NCBI RefSeq assembly: GCF_001659605.2
Contig: NC_035168.2
Span: forward strand, 5,574,058 to 5,638,057
Length of the DNA: 64,000 bases
Source: Manihot esculenta
Taxonomy: Eukaryota > Streptophyta > Magnoliopsida > Malpighiales > Euphorbiaceae
Direction of reading: 5' to 3'
A program made the translations under genes and the position numbers. Positions 12,600 through 25,145 of the stretch are shown here, in pieces (positions within the stretch are counted from its first letter, which is position 1; every line of letters starts with the position of its first letter). Under the pieces are notes generated by a model that saw nothing but the letters and a program-made list of their open reading frames with translations, was not told where the DNA came from and did no database searches.

Positions 12600-13735
12600 T
12601 AAGTAATATATTATAATTATGATAAGTATTCAGTAATTTCGATTTAAAATTAAATCGAACTGAATAAATTGAAAATTAAAATTTAATATTTATAAAAATT
12701 AAATCGAATCGATTTTACAAAATTGAATCGATATAAACTGAATTGATCAGTTTAAATTTTTAATATATTTTTTAGGTTAAACTGTAATTTAGTCCCTCTG
12801 GTTTAGTGAAATGCAACCTTTCATCCCTCTGTTTTAAAAAACCTTCAATTTAACTATGTCATTAATCCCTCCCGTTAGATTTTCAGTTAAATCACCATTA
12901 ATTTTAGTTAAAAAGACTAAAATACATATTCTCTCTCCTTCCTCTTCCTCCTCTTCTGCTTCTTCTTCTCCTTCTTCTTCTCCTTCTTCTTCTCTTTTCC
13001 AATCTCCTTCTTCTTCTCTTTTCCAATCTCCTTTTCTTCTTCTTCTTCTCCTCTTTTCTGATCTCCTTCTTCTCCTCTTTTCCGATCTCCTTCTTCTTCT
13101 TCTTCTTCTTCTTCTTCTCCTCCTCCTCCTCTTCCTCCTCCTCCTCCTCCTCCTCAAATAAGCTAATGAAAGCAACAACCTAACGGGAAGAAAAGAAGAA
13201 GATCGGAAAGGAGAAGAAGAAGAATAAGAGGAAGAGGAAGGAGAGAGAATTGATATTTTTGTCTTTTAATTAAAATTAATGATGATTTAACTGAAAATCT
13301 AACGGGAAGGACCAATGGCATAATTTTTAAAAATTACAGTGACTAAATTGAAGATTTTTTAAAACAGAGGGATGAAAGGTTGTATTTCACTAAACCAGAG
13401 GGACTAAATTACAGTTTACCCTTTTTTTTATTTTTTATACTTTATTTTTAATATTTTAAAATTTAATTAAAATATTTTAACCTTAATATTATCTAATTTC
13501 CCTATATAATTGAAGATAATATATTATTATTATTAATCAATTTGATTTAATTTTTTTAATTTTTAATTTTTTTTATAAAATCAAATCGAACTAAAATAAT
13601 CAAAATTTTTAAAATTAAAAATTAAATCGAATTGAAATAAATAAAAAATTGATCTGAATAAAAAATCGAATCAAATTTTTAAATTAATTCAATTCGATTA
13701 ATTTTTTAGTTTGAAACCGTACATTCTAATTATAA
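12600..13735. repeat. AT-rich TIR repeat, copy A, split by a MITE
   Basis: The outer parts (12600-12774 and 13422-13735) are homologous to the outer parts of the nest at 44560-44716 and 57171-57480. They are rich in AATCGAATTGAAT-type motifs in opposite orientations at the two ends. Without the insert the repeat is about 480 bp, non-coding and MITE-like. The superfamily is not clear. Confidence 0.6.
12775..13421. mobile_element. Mutator-type MITE forming a giant hairpin (647 bp)
   Basis: The left end GGTTAAACTGTAATTTAGTC pairs with the right end (GACTAAATTACAGTTTACCC). The arms continue to pair through the whole flanks for about 200 bases, including CTCTCTCCTTCCTCTTCCTC on the left against its complement near 13230-13250. 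The middle (about 12940-13155) is an almost purine-free CTT/CTC expansion. Flanks tatttttta (12766-12774) and tttttttta (13422-13430) match at 8 of 9 positions, consistent with a Mutator-like 9-bp duplication. The long Leu/Ser and Arg/Glu open frames here come only from the triplet repeat. Confidence 0.75.
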
Positions 13736-14373
13736 CACCAAAAACTTTATTTTATGAGTATTATTTACTATTAAATTACAACCGTTTAAAGTATTATATT
13801 TTATATTTTTTATAATACTTCAATTCTATAATTTTAATATTTATAACACTTTTGAATTAATTTATTAAATTTATAATTTATTAATAATAAATTTAATATA
13901 AATAATATCTCACTAATATAATACAATGTTAAAAATTAATTATTTTTTATTAATAAAATAAAAAAATAAATTACACCCTCTTCGTCTAATAAAAATAAGT
14001 TTATAGTCATTTTATATGAGTTAAATATAGTTAATATAACTAAAATAATAAATTTTATTTTATCTTTTTTAATATATTTTTATTCATTATTGTATTAATA
14101 ATTATTCTTATAATTAATAAACTTTAATAACTTTATCTACTTTATGCATAATATATAATTTATTTGATCTTTTAAACTAATATATAATAATTATTTAAAT
14201 TTATAAATTTTTTAAAAATAGTTATTTAACTTTAAAAATGATAACACCATTAATTATCTCATTACAAATTAAAATTTTAAATATTTAAGCTTTTTAAAAA
14301 AATAATTTAATAGCCACTAAAATCCTTATTAAATAAATAAATTTAATTTTTTTAATTTTAGTATTTAGTTTAT
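13736..14373. other. AT-rich intergenic DNA
   Basis: No coding frame. Near 13975 there is a short stretch (CCCTCTTCGTCTAATAAAAA) resembling the end of a Stowaway-type MITE, but no partner end was found. Confidence 0.5.
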
Positions 14374-14378
14374 AAATT

Positions 14379-15829
14379 GATGAAGCATAATTTAACCACA
14401 GTTTTAGTATATTTATTACTGTTTAATTATACATTTTCTAGCTTAATTTATGTTTTTGTTATATTTTTGTAGAAAAAGAAGAAAATAGAAAGTTGGAGAA
14501 AAAGTGAAGAAAAAATTAGAAAAGTGATTTGGGTCAAAGTGATTTGGCCAAAATACTGCCCAGATCAAGCTGAAACAGAAACCTGGAGGCAACAGACAGA
14601 AGTGATTTGGGCAAGCGATCTGCCCAAATCACTCGCAGAGATAGGAAGCTAAAAACTGGACTGACTCACGGAAAAGCGATTGGGGCAAGTGATCTGCCCA
14701 AATCACTGCCCCAATCACACTGACAACAGAAAATACAGCAGAAGCGGAAAAGTGCAGAAATTCAAGATTTAAAATAAAGAAGTCCTAACCCCTCTCAAAC
14801 ACTTTAAGATCAATCCTGGGGCATCTCAAAGAGTCACTCTCAAGATAGACCTCCTCAAGAAGAAGATTTATTCACAATTAAAGAAGAGATCAAAGACAAG
14901 GACCAATCCAATTTAGGATTCCAAAACCTAATTGGATTGGGATTTCTCACCTATAAAATGAGGCAGCCCAAACCAGCAAAGATATCTTCTCTCCACTGCA
15001 GAATCACAGCAGCAAGTCTGCAGCAGCCTCTCCATCTTCCTTCCTTCTTTCTTTTGTGATTTTGTCCATCATGAGTGGCTAAATTCCACATTTTCTAGTT
15101 GAAAATTGGGGAAATTCAGATTTGCGATGAATCGGGAGATTTAAAACTCCATTATTAAACTCTTATTTGCTTTCAATATTTATGCAACTTGATCTTTCTA
15201 TAATTATTGTTTTGCTTTTAGAATCAATTAAGGCATGTTGCTTTTAATTGCTTGAGTAATATATTGTTTGAATAATTTAGGTCCGTAATTGCTTAGATTG
15301 TTTAAACACAAGTATAATCAGTTGCATAATTTAAACTTAATCACGCGGTTGGCAAGGTTAGAGTTGGGTTTCTCTAAGTCGTTCGATACTAAAGCCCCAA
15401 GGACGTTCCTTGGCAACTTGTTAACTAGAGTTTGATTAACGAACGTTTCCTAATCAAATTAAAACTAAAGAGGAATTTGGATTGTGAGAAGCGTCTTCCA
15501 CATCCTAAACTAACTTATTGAAATAAATAAGAGTATCGAAAAGATCAATAATCAATTCTAAACAAACTGAAATAGATCCATTCTTCAACTAGAATTCTTC
15601 TCCTATTGAAATGCTCATCTATTTAAATTATTGCTTTCTCTTGCTATTTAGTTTTAATCATTAAAACAAAACCCCCCTCTTTTAATTTCTTGTTATTTAC
15701 TTGTCCAAGTCATTATTAGGAAAATCCGTAGTGTCAAATCACAGTGGTTCGACCCTATTGCCACTATCTACAAGTTAATCGTTGATTGTTTAGTAGGTTT
15801 ATTTTTTACGGTTTCGACAACCGCTATCA
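14379..15829 (+). mobile_element. Solo LTR (1451 bp) with 5-bp target duplication
   Basis: The segment begins TGATGAAGC and ends CCGCTATCA, so its termini are the inverted TGAT/ATCA. It is flanked by the exact duplication taaat at 14374-14378 and 15830-15834. It has no internal coding region and no second LTR, so it is most simply a solo LTR left by LTR-LTR recombination. A TATA box (tataaaa, 14952-14958) marks the promoter; the part to its left is U3 and the rest R/U5. The lineage is not identified. The GC level is much higher than the surrounding DNA. Confidence 0.8.
14601..14716. repeat. Paired hairpin modules in the U3 of the solo LTR
   Basis: AGTGATTTGGGCA (14601-14613) and TGCCCAAATCACT (14621-14633) are perfect 13-base arms around a 7-base loop. 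A second nested hairpin follows at 14678-14716 (outer GATTGGGGCA/GCCCCAATC, inner AGTGAT/ATCACT). A degenerate GTGATTTGG copy precedes them at about 14524-14545. They lie 240-350 bases upstream of the TATA box, where plant LTRs usually keep enhancer modules (inference). Confidence 0.8.
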
Positions 15830-15834
15830 TAAAT

Positions 15835-17310
15835 ATACTTATTTATATTTATATTATTAATGAACAAAATAATAATTTTATAAAATAAATAAAATATCAT
15901 AAATATTTATAAATATTTGAATTTAAAATTACTATAATATATTAAAAAAAATTCATTTTAAAAAATTCAAATTATCTTTTATTTTTCTTTAATTAAATAC
16001 CAATTTTAATATTAATATCTCATTATAAGTTATTAAATATATAAATATTATTATAATTATAAATAATATTACATATAAAAAAAATATAAACCATAAAAAT
16101 ATATTGAAAAATAATTTATAAGAAATTAATTAATATTTTTCTTAATAAAACTTAACTATAAAAACTATAAAAATATAAGAATTACTAAAATTGATTCAAA
16201 ACTAAAAAAATTATAAAATATTTTTTTAATTAATTTACAATATTATTTAAATCCCATATCTATATAAAAAATTATATTTAAAATTTTAATGTAATTTATT
16301 ATTTTTCTTATTTCTATTATATATATCATATTACATTATTTTCATGACATGTTCAAAATCTATAAAAAAATTTCTAATGTTAAAAGTTTAATTTTTTAAT
16401 TAATAAGAAATAAAAAAAATGAAATCATTTAAAGTTTTGATTAATGTAAAAGATCTTTTAATTTAATTTATTGTTTGTTAAATTTAAATTTTTTTAGAAC
16501 TTTTAAATAATTACTTTATTTATTTTATAAATTTTATAAAATTATTCTATTCATTTATATCGATATAAATTAATATAAATTATTTATAAATTAAATTATT
16601 TATTTAAAAATTTAAATGATTATTATGATATTTATTAAGATTTTATTATTTTTTATGGAGATTTAACGATGATAAACTTTAATTTTTTTATTATTTTTAA
16701 TAATTTAAAAAGTTAAATAGATCATTTTATTTAGTTAAAATTTAAATAATTTTTAATAAAATTTTGAAGTGTTTAAAAAATAATTTATATATACTTATTA
16801 AAAATAAATAAAATATATTTTTCGATCAAAATATAATATATATTAAAAATTATTATCTTTAAAAAACTTTAATTTGAGGTAATAAAAAAAGCAAAAACTT
16901 AATAAATAAAGCATGAAAAAAAAATAAAGCATGAAAAAAATAAAAATAAATAGGTAGCCGAAGAAATTCTCTCAATCGACAAGCATCGCTTTTCTAAAAG
17001 AAAAACCAATAATGTATATCCAACTTAATAAACAAAAAAAGATATTTATAAAAAAAAATAAAAAAATATCAAACAAATATAAATAATTTTCACAAAAAAT
17101 TTAAATTTTTTAATTGAATTACTCCCGATCAAATAAACTCTGTCATATTAATCTCCGTATTTAAAAAAATATTATATTTAATCATTGTAATTTGTCAGTT
17201 GTTTAATCATTATGGTTTATTAGCTATTTAATTATTTTAACTTTAAAAAATAACAAAATAGTCCTTAATATAATTAAGTTTTTTTAATTTCAATTAGTGA
17301 TCAAAATTTT
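15835..17310. other. Very AT-rich intergenic DNA
   Basis: Long A/T-only tracts, no open frame of interest, and no repeat with clear ends that I could delimit. Confidence 0.6.
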
Positions 17311-17313
17311 AGG

Positions 17314-17855
17314 CCATCTCTAACACTGCGCCAAATTCTATTTTGGCGTTGAAAATGGTCCTGAAATGCAGCGTCAAAATCCACAGAATTTTGACGCGGC
17401 GCTACAGTCACGCCAAATATAGCAGCTTCATTTTTTTTAATTTATAATATAATTTAAATTTTATATTTTTTTTATTTTTTTAATTTATAATATAATTTAA
17501 ATTTTATATATATTTTCAATTAAATTTTTTTTTCATTCTCATAATTTATCATATTTTAAATTTATTTTATATTTTTATAATGATTGAAATTTAATTTAAA
17601 TTAATATATTCACAATTATAAATAATATTATAAATATTTAGAGTGAATATATAAAATTATATGAATTTTTTGAGTGAAATATATAAATAAAATTAAAGTA
17701 AAATAAATAATATAATATTAAAGAAAAAGAAAAATATAAATAAAATATTTTTTTGGTGTTAAAAATGATGTATAATGTTGGAGATAATATTACACTATTT
17801 TAATGTAAAGCATCAAAATAATGTAAAAAATGGTGTATAGAGTTGAAGAAGGACT
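17314..17855. mobile_element. Probable PIF/Harbinger-type MITE
   Basis: The left end GGCCATCTCTAACACTGCGC and the right end (read inward, GTCCTTCTTCAACTCTATAC) are imperfect inverted repeats of the kind seen in Tourist/Harbinger MITEs. They are flanked by TTA on both sides (17311-17313 and 17856-17858). The interior is AT-rich without coding capacity. The ends are mismatched enough that the exact borders are uncertain. Confidence 0.5.
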
Positions 17856-18099
17856 TTAGTTTCTATTTCACAATTTTTTTTATATATAATTTATGTGCAA
17901 CAGATTATTTTTTTAATTAAATTATACAATAACCATGATTTCATGGTAAAGTTAATTTATTAATTTTTTAAATTATACAGAATAAATAATTGACCTTAAA
18001 TTATAATTAATTTTATAAAAAAAAAATCATTAACAACTTAACAATTTAAATCTAGCTAGCCCTCAAATTTACATCAAAATATTTTACTATTTCTTGTTT

Positions 18100-18790
18100 T
18101 TCTTTTTCTAGAGATGTTGAAAGGTATTTTGTTAAATTTAAAGCAGACTTTAATTCACTAAAAAACTAGCTCAAGGAAGATCCTATCCCAAATTGGATTC
18201 AACATGTTCAATTCCAGCTGCCACGGTCTCTCTCACCTTGGCTGATCAAATAATGTTTTGTTTCTTTCAGTTACTGTCTTTGTTGTTGTATTTTCAGATC
18301 TTGGTATTTCATGGAAGAGGGTTTATGCCAAGGATTTGTTGCATATAAGGGCTTAGGTATGGACTCAAGGTGTTCTACTTAGTGAAGGATTCTTCCGGAG
18401 AGTTGACGATCATCCTCTTCTACAATTGGCTTCTCTAAGGCTAAAATAGAGTGAGACACTAACGAAAATTACTCCACCGCCTCCCGAAGCTACTCCCTGG
18501 TTTGGTTTAGAGTTTTCAAAATCTTGCAGTCTAGTTTTGTAAATCTGTGAGCTTCTTAGAATTTATGCAAGAACTCCAAAAAGGCTCTTGTGCAGCGAAT
18601 TTCTCCATTCTAGAGGTAGCGGTTTGCTAGAGCTTTGGGTTAGATGGTGGCACTAGTAGGGTTTACGAATTAATGGAAGTGAGGCTCTTTGAGGTTTTAG
18701 CTGGAGTGATTAATTTTGCTGTCTATCTAACATTTTACTTGTATTTACTCTTTTGAGCCTTATTAATGCAATTGGGAAAAAAAATTTTGT
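18100..18790 (+). pseudogene. Probable LINE-derived remnant
   Basis: A patch of balanced composition without an intact frame ends in TTATTAATGCAAT (18760-18772) followed by an A-rich tail. The same 13-base terminal motif ends the recognisable LINE near 62.5 kb, which is the main reason for the call. It lies about 280 bases upstream of the UUAT1-like start codon, so it may form part of that gene's promoter region. Confidence 0.35.
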
Positions 18791-19064
18791 CTTCATTTAA
18801 AAAAAAAAGGATATATTTTTTGAGAGAAAAAGAGAAAAGAAAGCTGAATATAACATGAGATTCCATGTAATAGATTTGGACTTAAAAATTTCAAAGGCAA
18901 CTTGACACCAAATTGCAGTTAGTGACAAAACTTCAGCACCGCATAAAATTACATCTTTCTCTTTCTCTCCACCCACCCACGTACATTCCTCCAAATTTTT
19001 ACAAACCTTTACAAACAGAAAAAACCGAAAAACATCCCAAAAATTTTCCATTGATGAAGCTCAG

Positions 19065-22000
19065 ATGAGATCTTCATCACCTACTTCAATTCCATCTACA
19101 ATGTCATCATCTTCTTCCTCAAAGAAACAAGCCCTTTTCATTTCTTCCCTTATTGTCCTTTGGTACTCCTCAAACATTGGTGTTTTGCTTCTCAACAAGT
19201 ACTTACTCTCCAACTATGGCTTCAGGTTCCCAATCTTCCTCACCATGTGCCACATGTCTGCTTGTGCCATTCTCAGTTATCTATCCATTGTTTTCTTCAA
19301 GATGGTTCCTCTTCAGCCTGTCAAATCTAGGCATCAGTTATTCAAGATTGCAACTTTGAGTGTTGTCTTTTGTGGGTCTGTTGTCGGTGGCAATATTTCG
19401 CTCAGGTATTTGCCCGTTTCCTTTAATCAGGCCGTTGGTGCTACGACACCGTTTTTCACTGCCGTTTTTGCCTACTTGATGACCTTCAAGAGGGAGGCTT
19501 GGGTTACGTATGCTGCTCTTGTGCCTGTTGTTGCGGGCGTTGTCATTGCCAGTGGGGTGTGCTTCACTTCCTCCCTCCCTCTCATTTTATTTTTCTAGAT
19601 TTTTATGTTGATTATTGTTATTATTTTTGAATTTGATCCGAACTTTCTGGGTTGCTATTTGAGTTTGAGATTCAAATTTCTTAAAAAATGCAATGCCCTT
19701 TGATGATTATAGTGCGGATCTGAGATCTAGTTTGCATTTGTCTCTGTTTGAATTGATGCTTGCTAATTGCCATTTGTAACCATCATATGCTATGATCTTA
19801 GATATCAGATGCTACAAGCAGGTCTAGTGCATGATATTGTTTGGTAGAATAACGATCATTAATAGAAAATAATCCTCACAGTTTCCTCCTTTTTGAAGCT
19901 ATGAAATGGTGGGTCAAAATGGTAGACTGACTGAACAGTGTTAATAGTTTTGAACTATTTAACTGCTACAATGCTGATATGCAGTATCCTATTCTGAAGA
20001 AGCAAAAAAATATCATATTTTGTTGAATCTTGACAAAGCTCCTTCTTAGCATGTCCTTATCCGTAAATTTGGAGTACATCATTGCTGGTTTTGCTGTAAA
20101 ATAATAGCAAACCTAAAGGAACTGATGCAGATTTTTGTAGCTTCGCCAGAAAAAGGGGTCCTACAGCTCATGAACCTTAAAAGGACTTGCAAAATAAGAG
20201 AAAATTGTTAAAGGTCCACCGGAGATGTCTTGGTGAGAATCCTCCGATACTCGAGTTAGATCTAGAAATTCACGGTGGTAGTACCCCTTAAGAAGGTTGC
20301 AGAGAAGGATTAAAAGGAGAAGATGAGAAGAGAAAGAGAGGCAGAGTTGTTGGACTCTAGGACTAAAGGAAAATTGCCCCTTTGGAGCTTAGATATTCAC
20401 GAAATGTTGTTGGTCTTTCTTTAGAGTATATAATTGAGTTATAGCAGAATGATGAATTATATATATAATCCCAAGTTGGGTGTCTAACTGGATGATTTTG
20501 AATTAAATGTATTTTTTCCTTTGGTTTTCTTTTCTGATGACAATTAGCTGGTTACAGAGTAATGGTTGCATGTAACCTAAATTAGTTTAAAATTAGTGAC
20601 CAAAGCATAAATACAAGTAAGAAATGCGTCAAGTTGCTAAATCTGTTACTGGAGCTGGGATGGACAGAAAAGGGCTCTTTCAATTTAATTGACATCACTG
20701 CAATGTGGAATGAACAGTTTGAGCGTGCCATGCTGCAACTTAGACCAAAGATGCCGTAAACCTTGTAAATTTTTATGTTTGTATAAGAATAATGTCACTA
20801 TTAATCTCCCACTATGCATAGTGATTCCTCGAAAAACTTTGTCATGGTTGGTGACACTTTTGAGTAAATGATTGAATAGTTGTGGCTTTATTTTTCAGAG
20901 AAGCAATGGTTGATTCAATTTTTATAGCTGCACGTATCTTTAGTATGCCTGTATGGTGCTATACACAGGCTATAGAATTTGCAATCTTCCTACATTTGAG
21001 GGACATTATGCTTTTTTCACATTTTGTCTAATAGCTGTAACCTATAGTTTTCTTCCCTATTGAGTCATAATCTCTTGGTTTACTTTTAACTATACATTGT
21101 ACAGTGGAGGAAGTTCTTTATATTAGCTCAAACACTGCCCTTTTTTTTGGTATTCTTTTATATTATATTAGCTGAGTTTTAGTATTTTAAGTTTTTGTCT
21201 GTTTTAATATTGCTACTTTTGTTGTATGGTCAAACTTTACTAGTCTCTAACATCATTTATGCTGTCTCCTAATCCCAGCAGAGGTTTAAGCTTAAAATTT
21301 TTCTGTTGGTGGCAGGGTGAGCCAGGTTTTCACTTGTATGGATTTATTATGTGCATAAGTGCAACTGCTGCAAGGGCCTTTAAGTCTGTTCTCCAAGGCA
21401 TTCTGCTTTCTTCTGAGGGGTAAATGCATTTTATCCTTGAAGTTGATATTTGCTATGAATGCATTCCTGTCATGTATATATTATAAATATCCTTGTCATA
21501 TTATTCATATTGAACCTCACGTCGGTTTGGAACAGGGTAATGTGCCTCTTATAAGAATTTTAGGCACTCCTTCCTCTTAGCTAACTTTTGCGTGAGTTAG
21601 ATTTGATCCAAATTTAACATGCTATTAGATTTTCCCAACGATATTAGGCCTCCCGTAAATATGTCACGCTGCAGTGTAGTCTTGAGTGTGAGGGGTGTGT
21701 TGAATCCCATGTTGGTTTAGAATAGGATATTATTTCCTTATAATGGTTTTAGGCACTCCTTCTTTAAACTAATTTTTGGGTTGAGTTAGGCCGGACCCAA
21801 ATTTAACAATTTATAAGTCTTTTTAGTATTTTGGGGAATTGAAGAAAGAACTACTCTTCCTAGTCTTCTCATTATATTATGTGTGCCAGTCTTTTTTCTT
21901 AATCTCTCGCTCTCCGCCCCTCCCCCCCTCCATTCTCCCATTTCACATGAGCATTATATAAACTCATTGACCAAGGCATATTTCTATTTGTCATTCATTT

Positions 22001-25000
22001 TTTCTTTTCCTGATTTTTTATGTGCCAAACTACATTATTCATTCTTAATATAGATAACATTGGTTCAAAGATTTCAGGCATTTGAAATGAAAATAGTATG
22101 GACACAATATATAGGGAAAGCTCAGTTTCAAATGGATATGCACATGAAGGGGCACAAAATAGTTAACACATAAGAAAAGAAGAATAACTGAAGACAATCC
22201 TACAATAACAAAATGCAGCAACCATTAAAATGGCGTCTTTCAAATTTTAAATTTCTAACTTAAATATATTTTTCTCATAAATTTCATTTTTTCTGGTAGA
22301 GGTGTGCACTTTCATTAATATGCTGACTTAGTTATCATAGGTTAAAGTGAGGGGTCAAAATAACTTTGTGATACGCATATTTTCAGATGTAGCATCTCCT
22401 AAAATAGTAGGATATATTATCATGAGGATGTTTCAGTCTGAAAGTATAGGATGTGAAACCCAAAATGAAAGTATACATGATGTGTTAAATACTCTACAAG
22501 CTGCAACTTACAGTAACTTAATTCAATCAGCTCTTGTGAGTTTTGTGAAAACATGCATTATAAAAGCCATTTTAAATATCAGGTATGATTGATTTTGTTG
22601 ATAGGTCAAAGTGTTCATATGTGTAGTAGCAATTTAGTATAATTATACACAATTGGTATGGCTTGAGAATAGAATCAGGTAAATTAGGGCAGAAAACCTT
22701 TTCATGTCTCCATATCACAATGTGGTCATGTGTTTCCACTGGCTCTTCTACAGTTTGCCAGACTTTGAATCTCACTATTGGTATGTTCTACTTCGATTTA
22801 AAAATCCCAAAATGGAAAAAAGTCTAAATAAGCCCCTATATTTTTATGTGAGGACCAAATAACCCCAATTTCAACTTTTTGGCTAAGTAAACCATCCTAC
22901 TTTACATTTAAGTTCAAATAAGCCCATTTTTAAAATTAATAATTTTTAAAAATAGAACATTAATTTTTATTATTTTAATTGAAAATAATTTAATTAAAAG
23001 AAAAACCTAGTACACTGGGAGGCTTTCTTCCATTTCCTAATGTTTCTTGAATAACCACCAGTTATTAATATTTATAAAATAATATAAAATATCATTTTAT
23101 TGTTAAAAAAATAACATTTATTATGTGAGGACCTACTTGAACTTAAAAGGAAAGTAGAGGCTTTAATTGGCCAAAAAAATTAAAATGGAGTTTATTTGAT
23201 CCTCACATAAAAAAAATATAGGGGTTGATTTGGACTTTCTTCCATTTAAAAACCATTTGTTCTTATCATAATCATTTGATGTTCCTGAGTGTAGCCTTGG
23301 TTTAGACCACACTTAGCTGGATTATATTATTTGCACCCCAATTCAAACAGATGTAATGTTGAGGTGTAGATGTGGCCCTATGGATTGTCATAGATGAATT
23401 GACTAGTTGGAGATTAAGGCTTAGTTTAATTAAGTTATCATAATTATGTGCTGCTCCTTACGTGTTAAGCCACATCAGATGCAGATGGATGAACTTTATA
23501 ATACACAGTTTATCGTTTCGCATCTTCAGAATTAAAAAATATTGAAAGTAAATTCACGCGGGTTGGCTATAGTCTGGTGGCAACTTGGTTCCATGTATTT
23601 CTTCTTTTTCATTGTTATAGAAATATGGAAGAGGCATCCAGTGCTATGAATCATCTTGTTGTACAATTAAAGTTATGCTTTATATGGATGGAATTTTATG
23701 AATGAGTCTCTATATGACTCAAATTGCAGCCTACAGCTCGTCACAAACTTCTTATTATTTTCTTCTTTCCCTTTTTCTCTGTGATATGTCCTTTTAGACT
23801 TGAGGGGGATGGATTAAAAATGAAAAGAATTGGGTAAATGTTTTAGTTGTTTGTTCTGTCATGCTATTTAATATTAAAGTTTTAATTTCTTTTCATCTCT
23901 ACAAGAATCAACTTAAGCAGATTCTTACAAAAATTCCAATATTCTGTCGCTTAAACGGGTTGATGCCTCATATCTTCAGTTCTTTTGCATTGCAGAGAAA
24001 AGCTGAACTCGATGAATTTGCTGCTCTATATGTCCCCAATTGCGGTTTTAGTATTGTTGCCTGCAGCAATTATAATGGAGCCCAATGTGTTAGAAGTCAC
24101 TTTATCTCTTGGAAGGCAACATAAATATATGTGGTTGCTGCTGATTCTTAATTCTACAATGGCCTACTCAGCTAACTTGTCGAACTTCTTGGTTACTAAG
24201 CATACAAGTGCTCTAACGCTCCAGGTTTGGCATTGTTCGCCCTCTTCACTCTTCTTTTTTTCCCAATTTATTTGTGGATTGCAGGATGCATAGCTGAATT
24301 TGAAGAAAATGGAAATGCTTATTAGTTGATGTTTTGAATAATTATCATATAATGTCTCGTCTGTGTTGTTCATGAATAGAATTATTATGCAGCTGCTGTA
24401 TTTATAATCCTGATCCTAAATTTGCTAGTATCGATCAATAATAAAGTTGACAAATTCAGTGGTTGTAATTAAAGAAGATGAAGAAAGGTTCTTATTTCCC
24501 TTGTTTAGAATTAAAAATTCTACAATAATTCAATTAAATTCATTTCTTTTCTATCAATTTTCTTATTTGGAATGGAAGAATTTATTTCTTTTTTAACTTA
24601 CGAAATTTTCAATCTCAGAAAATGAAATCATGCATGTCTTTGTAAAAGTTCATTTGAATTCTTTTCTTGCGTAATAAATCATGTCAAATGGAGGATTTAT
24701 GATTGCTTTGGGGTTATTTCTACCTTGAACACAAAACCAAATGGCCTGTGCCATGTTTGTCTTCCCCAAATGTTGTGCAAGTTTTGTCAGAGCTCATAAG
24801 TAGTTCCTCGTACACAACTACAATCCCATTGAAACCTGCAACTAACAAACAAAACTGTTTGGTTATAATTTTGGAGAGTTACTTTCTCCATCTGGGTTTG
24901 GGAAACAAGTTCTTGTCATCAACTGGAATTGCTGCATTGCTCAGTTTTCAATCCTCTTGAGCCTTAGCTTTGTATCTTTTGTGGAATGTTGTGATCAGGT

Positions 25001-25145
25001 GTTAGGCAATGCAAAAGGTGCTGTTGCTGTTGTTATCTCAATCTTCATCTTCAGGAATCCTGTAACGTTCGTGGGCATCGCCGGTTACTCGATGACTGTT
25101 GCTGGTGTAGTCGCTTATGGAGAAGCAAAGAGAAGATTTAGATGA
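19065..25145 (+). CDS. UUAT1: UUAT1-type UDP-uronic acid / nucleotide-sugar transporter (TPT family), four exons
   Basis: Exons 19065-19556, 21316-21419, 23996-24224 and 24999-25145 join in frame (phases 0, 2, 0) to give 323 aa. A second in-frame ATG at 19101 ([10 protein letters not shown]) fits the usual family N-terminus better and would give 311 aa. The product is a ten-helix drug/metabolite-superfamily transporter of the KT/TPT group. Recognisable landmarks are [20 protein letters not shown] (helix 1), [20 protein letters not shown], the [19 protein letters not shown] junction and [19 protein letters not shown], ending in the basic tail AKRRFR. These match Arabidopsis At5g04160 (UUAT1) and its close paralogues as I know them. 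That family moves UDP-uronic acids into the Golgi for pectin and mucilage synthesis; substrate choice here is inferred. Introns 1 and 2 are long (1.8 and 2.6 kb), and intron 2 carries repeats. Confidence 0.93.
21510..21812. repeat. Two degenerate copies of a ~110-bp repeat in UUAT1 intron 2
   Basis: Both copies run through a CCCATGTTGG / CTCACGTCGG block, then TTATAAGAAT or TTATAATGG about 30 bases on, then TTTTAGGCACTCCTTC, GAGTTAG and CCAAATTTAAC. The first block followed by a TATA-like box resembles the upstream element and TATA spacing of plant U-snRNA promoters, but no snRNA body follows. Confidence 0.55.
22810..23247. mobile_element. MITE in UUAT1 intron 2 (~440 bp)
   Basis: Left AAATGGAAAAAAGTCTAAAT and its neighbours (GCCCCTATATTTTT, TATGTGAGGACCAAATAA, TTTAAGTTCAAATA) reappear in inverted orientation at the right end (TTTGATCCTCACATA, ATATAGGGGTTGATTTGGAC, CTTCCATTT). 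Arms are about 110 bases with mismatches. No clear target duplication was found, so the superfamily is left open. Confidence 0.65.

Noticed and set aside
12834..13178. Long open frames encoding poly-Arg/Glu (minus) and poly-Ser/Leu (plus)
   Set aside because: They are products of the CTT/CTC triplet expansion in a MITE, with no other coding sign.
19153..19359. Alternative-frame open reading frame inside UUAT1 exon 1
   Set aside because: It is a shadow of the conserved transporter frame.
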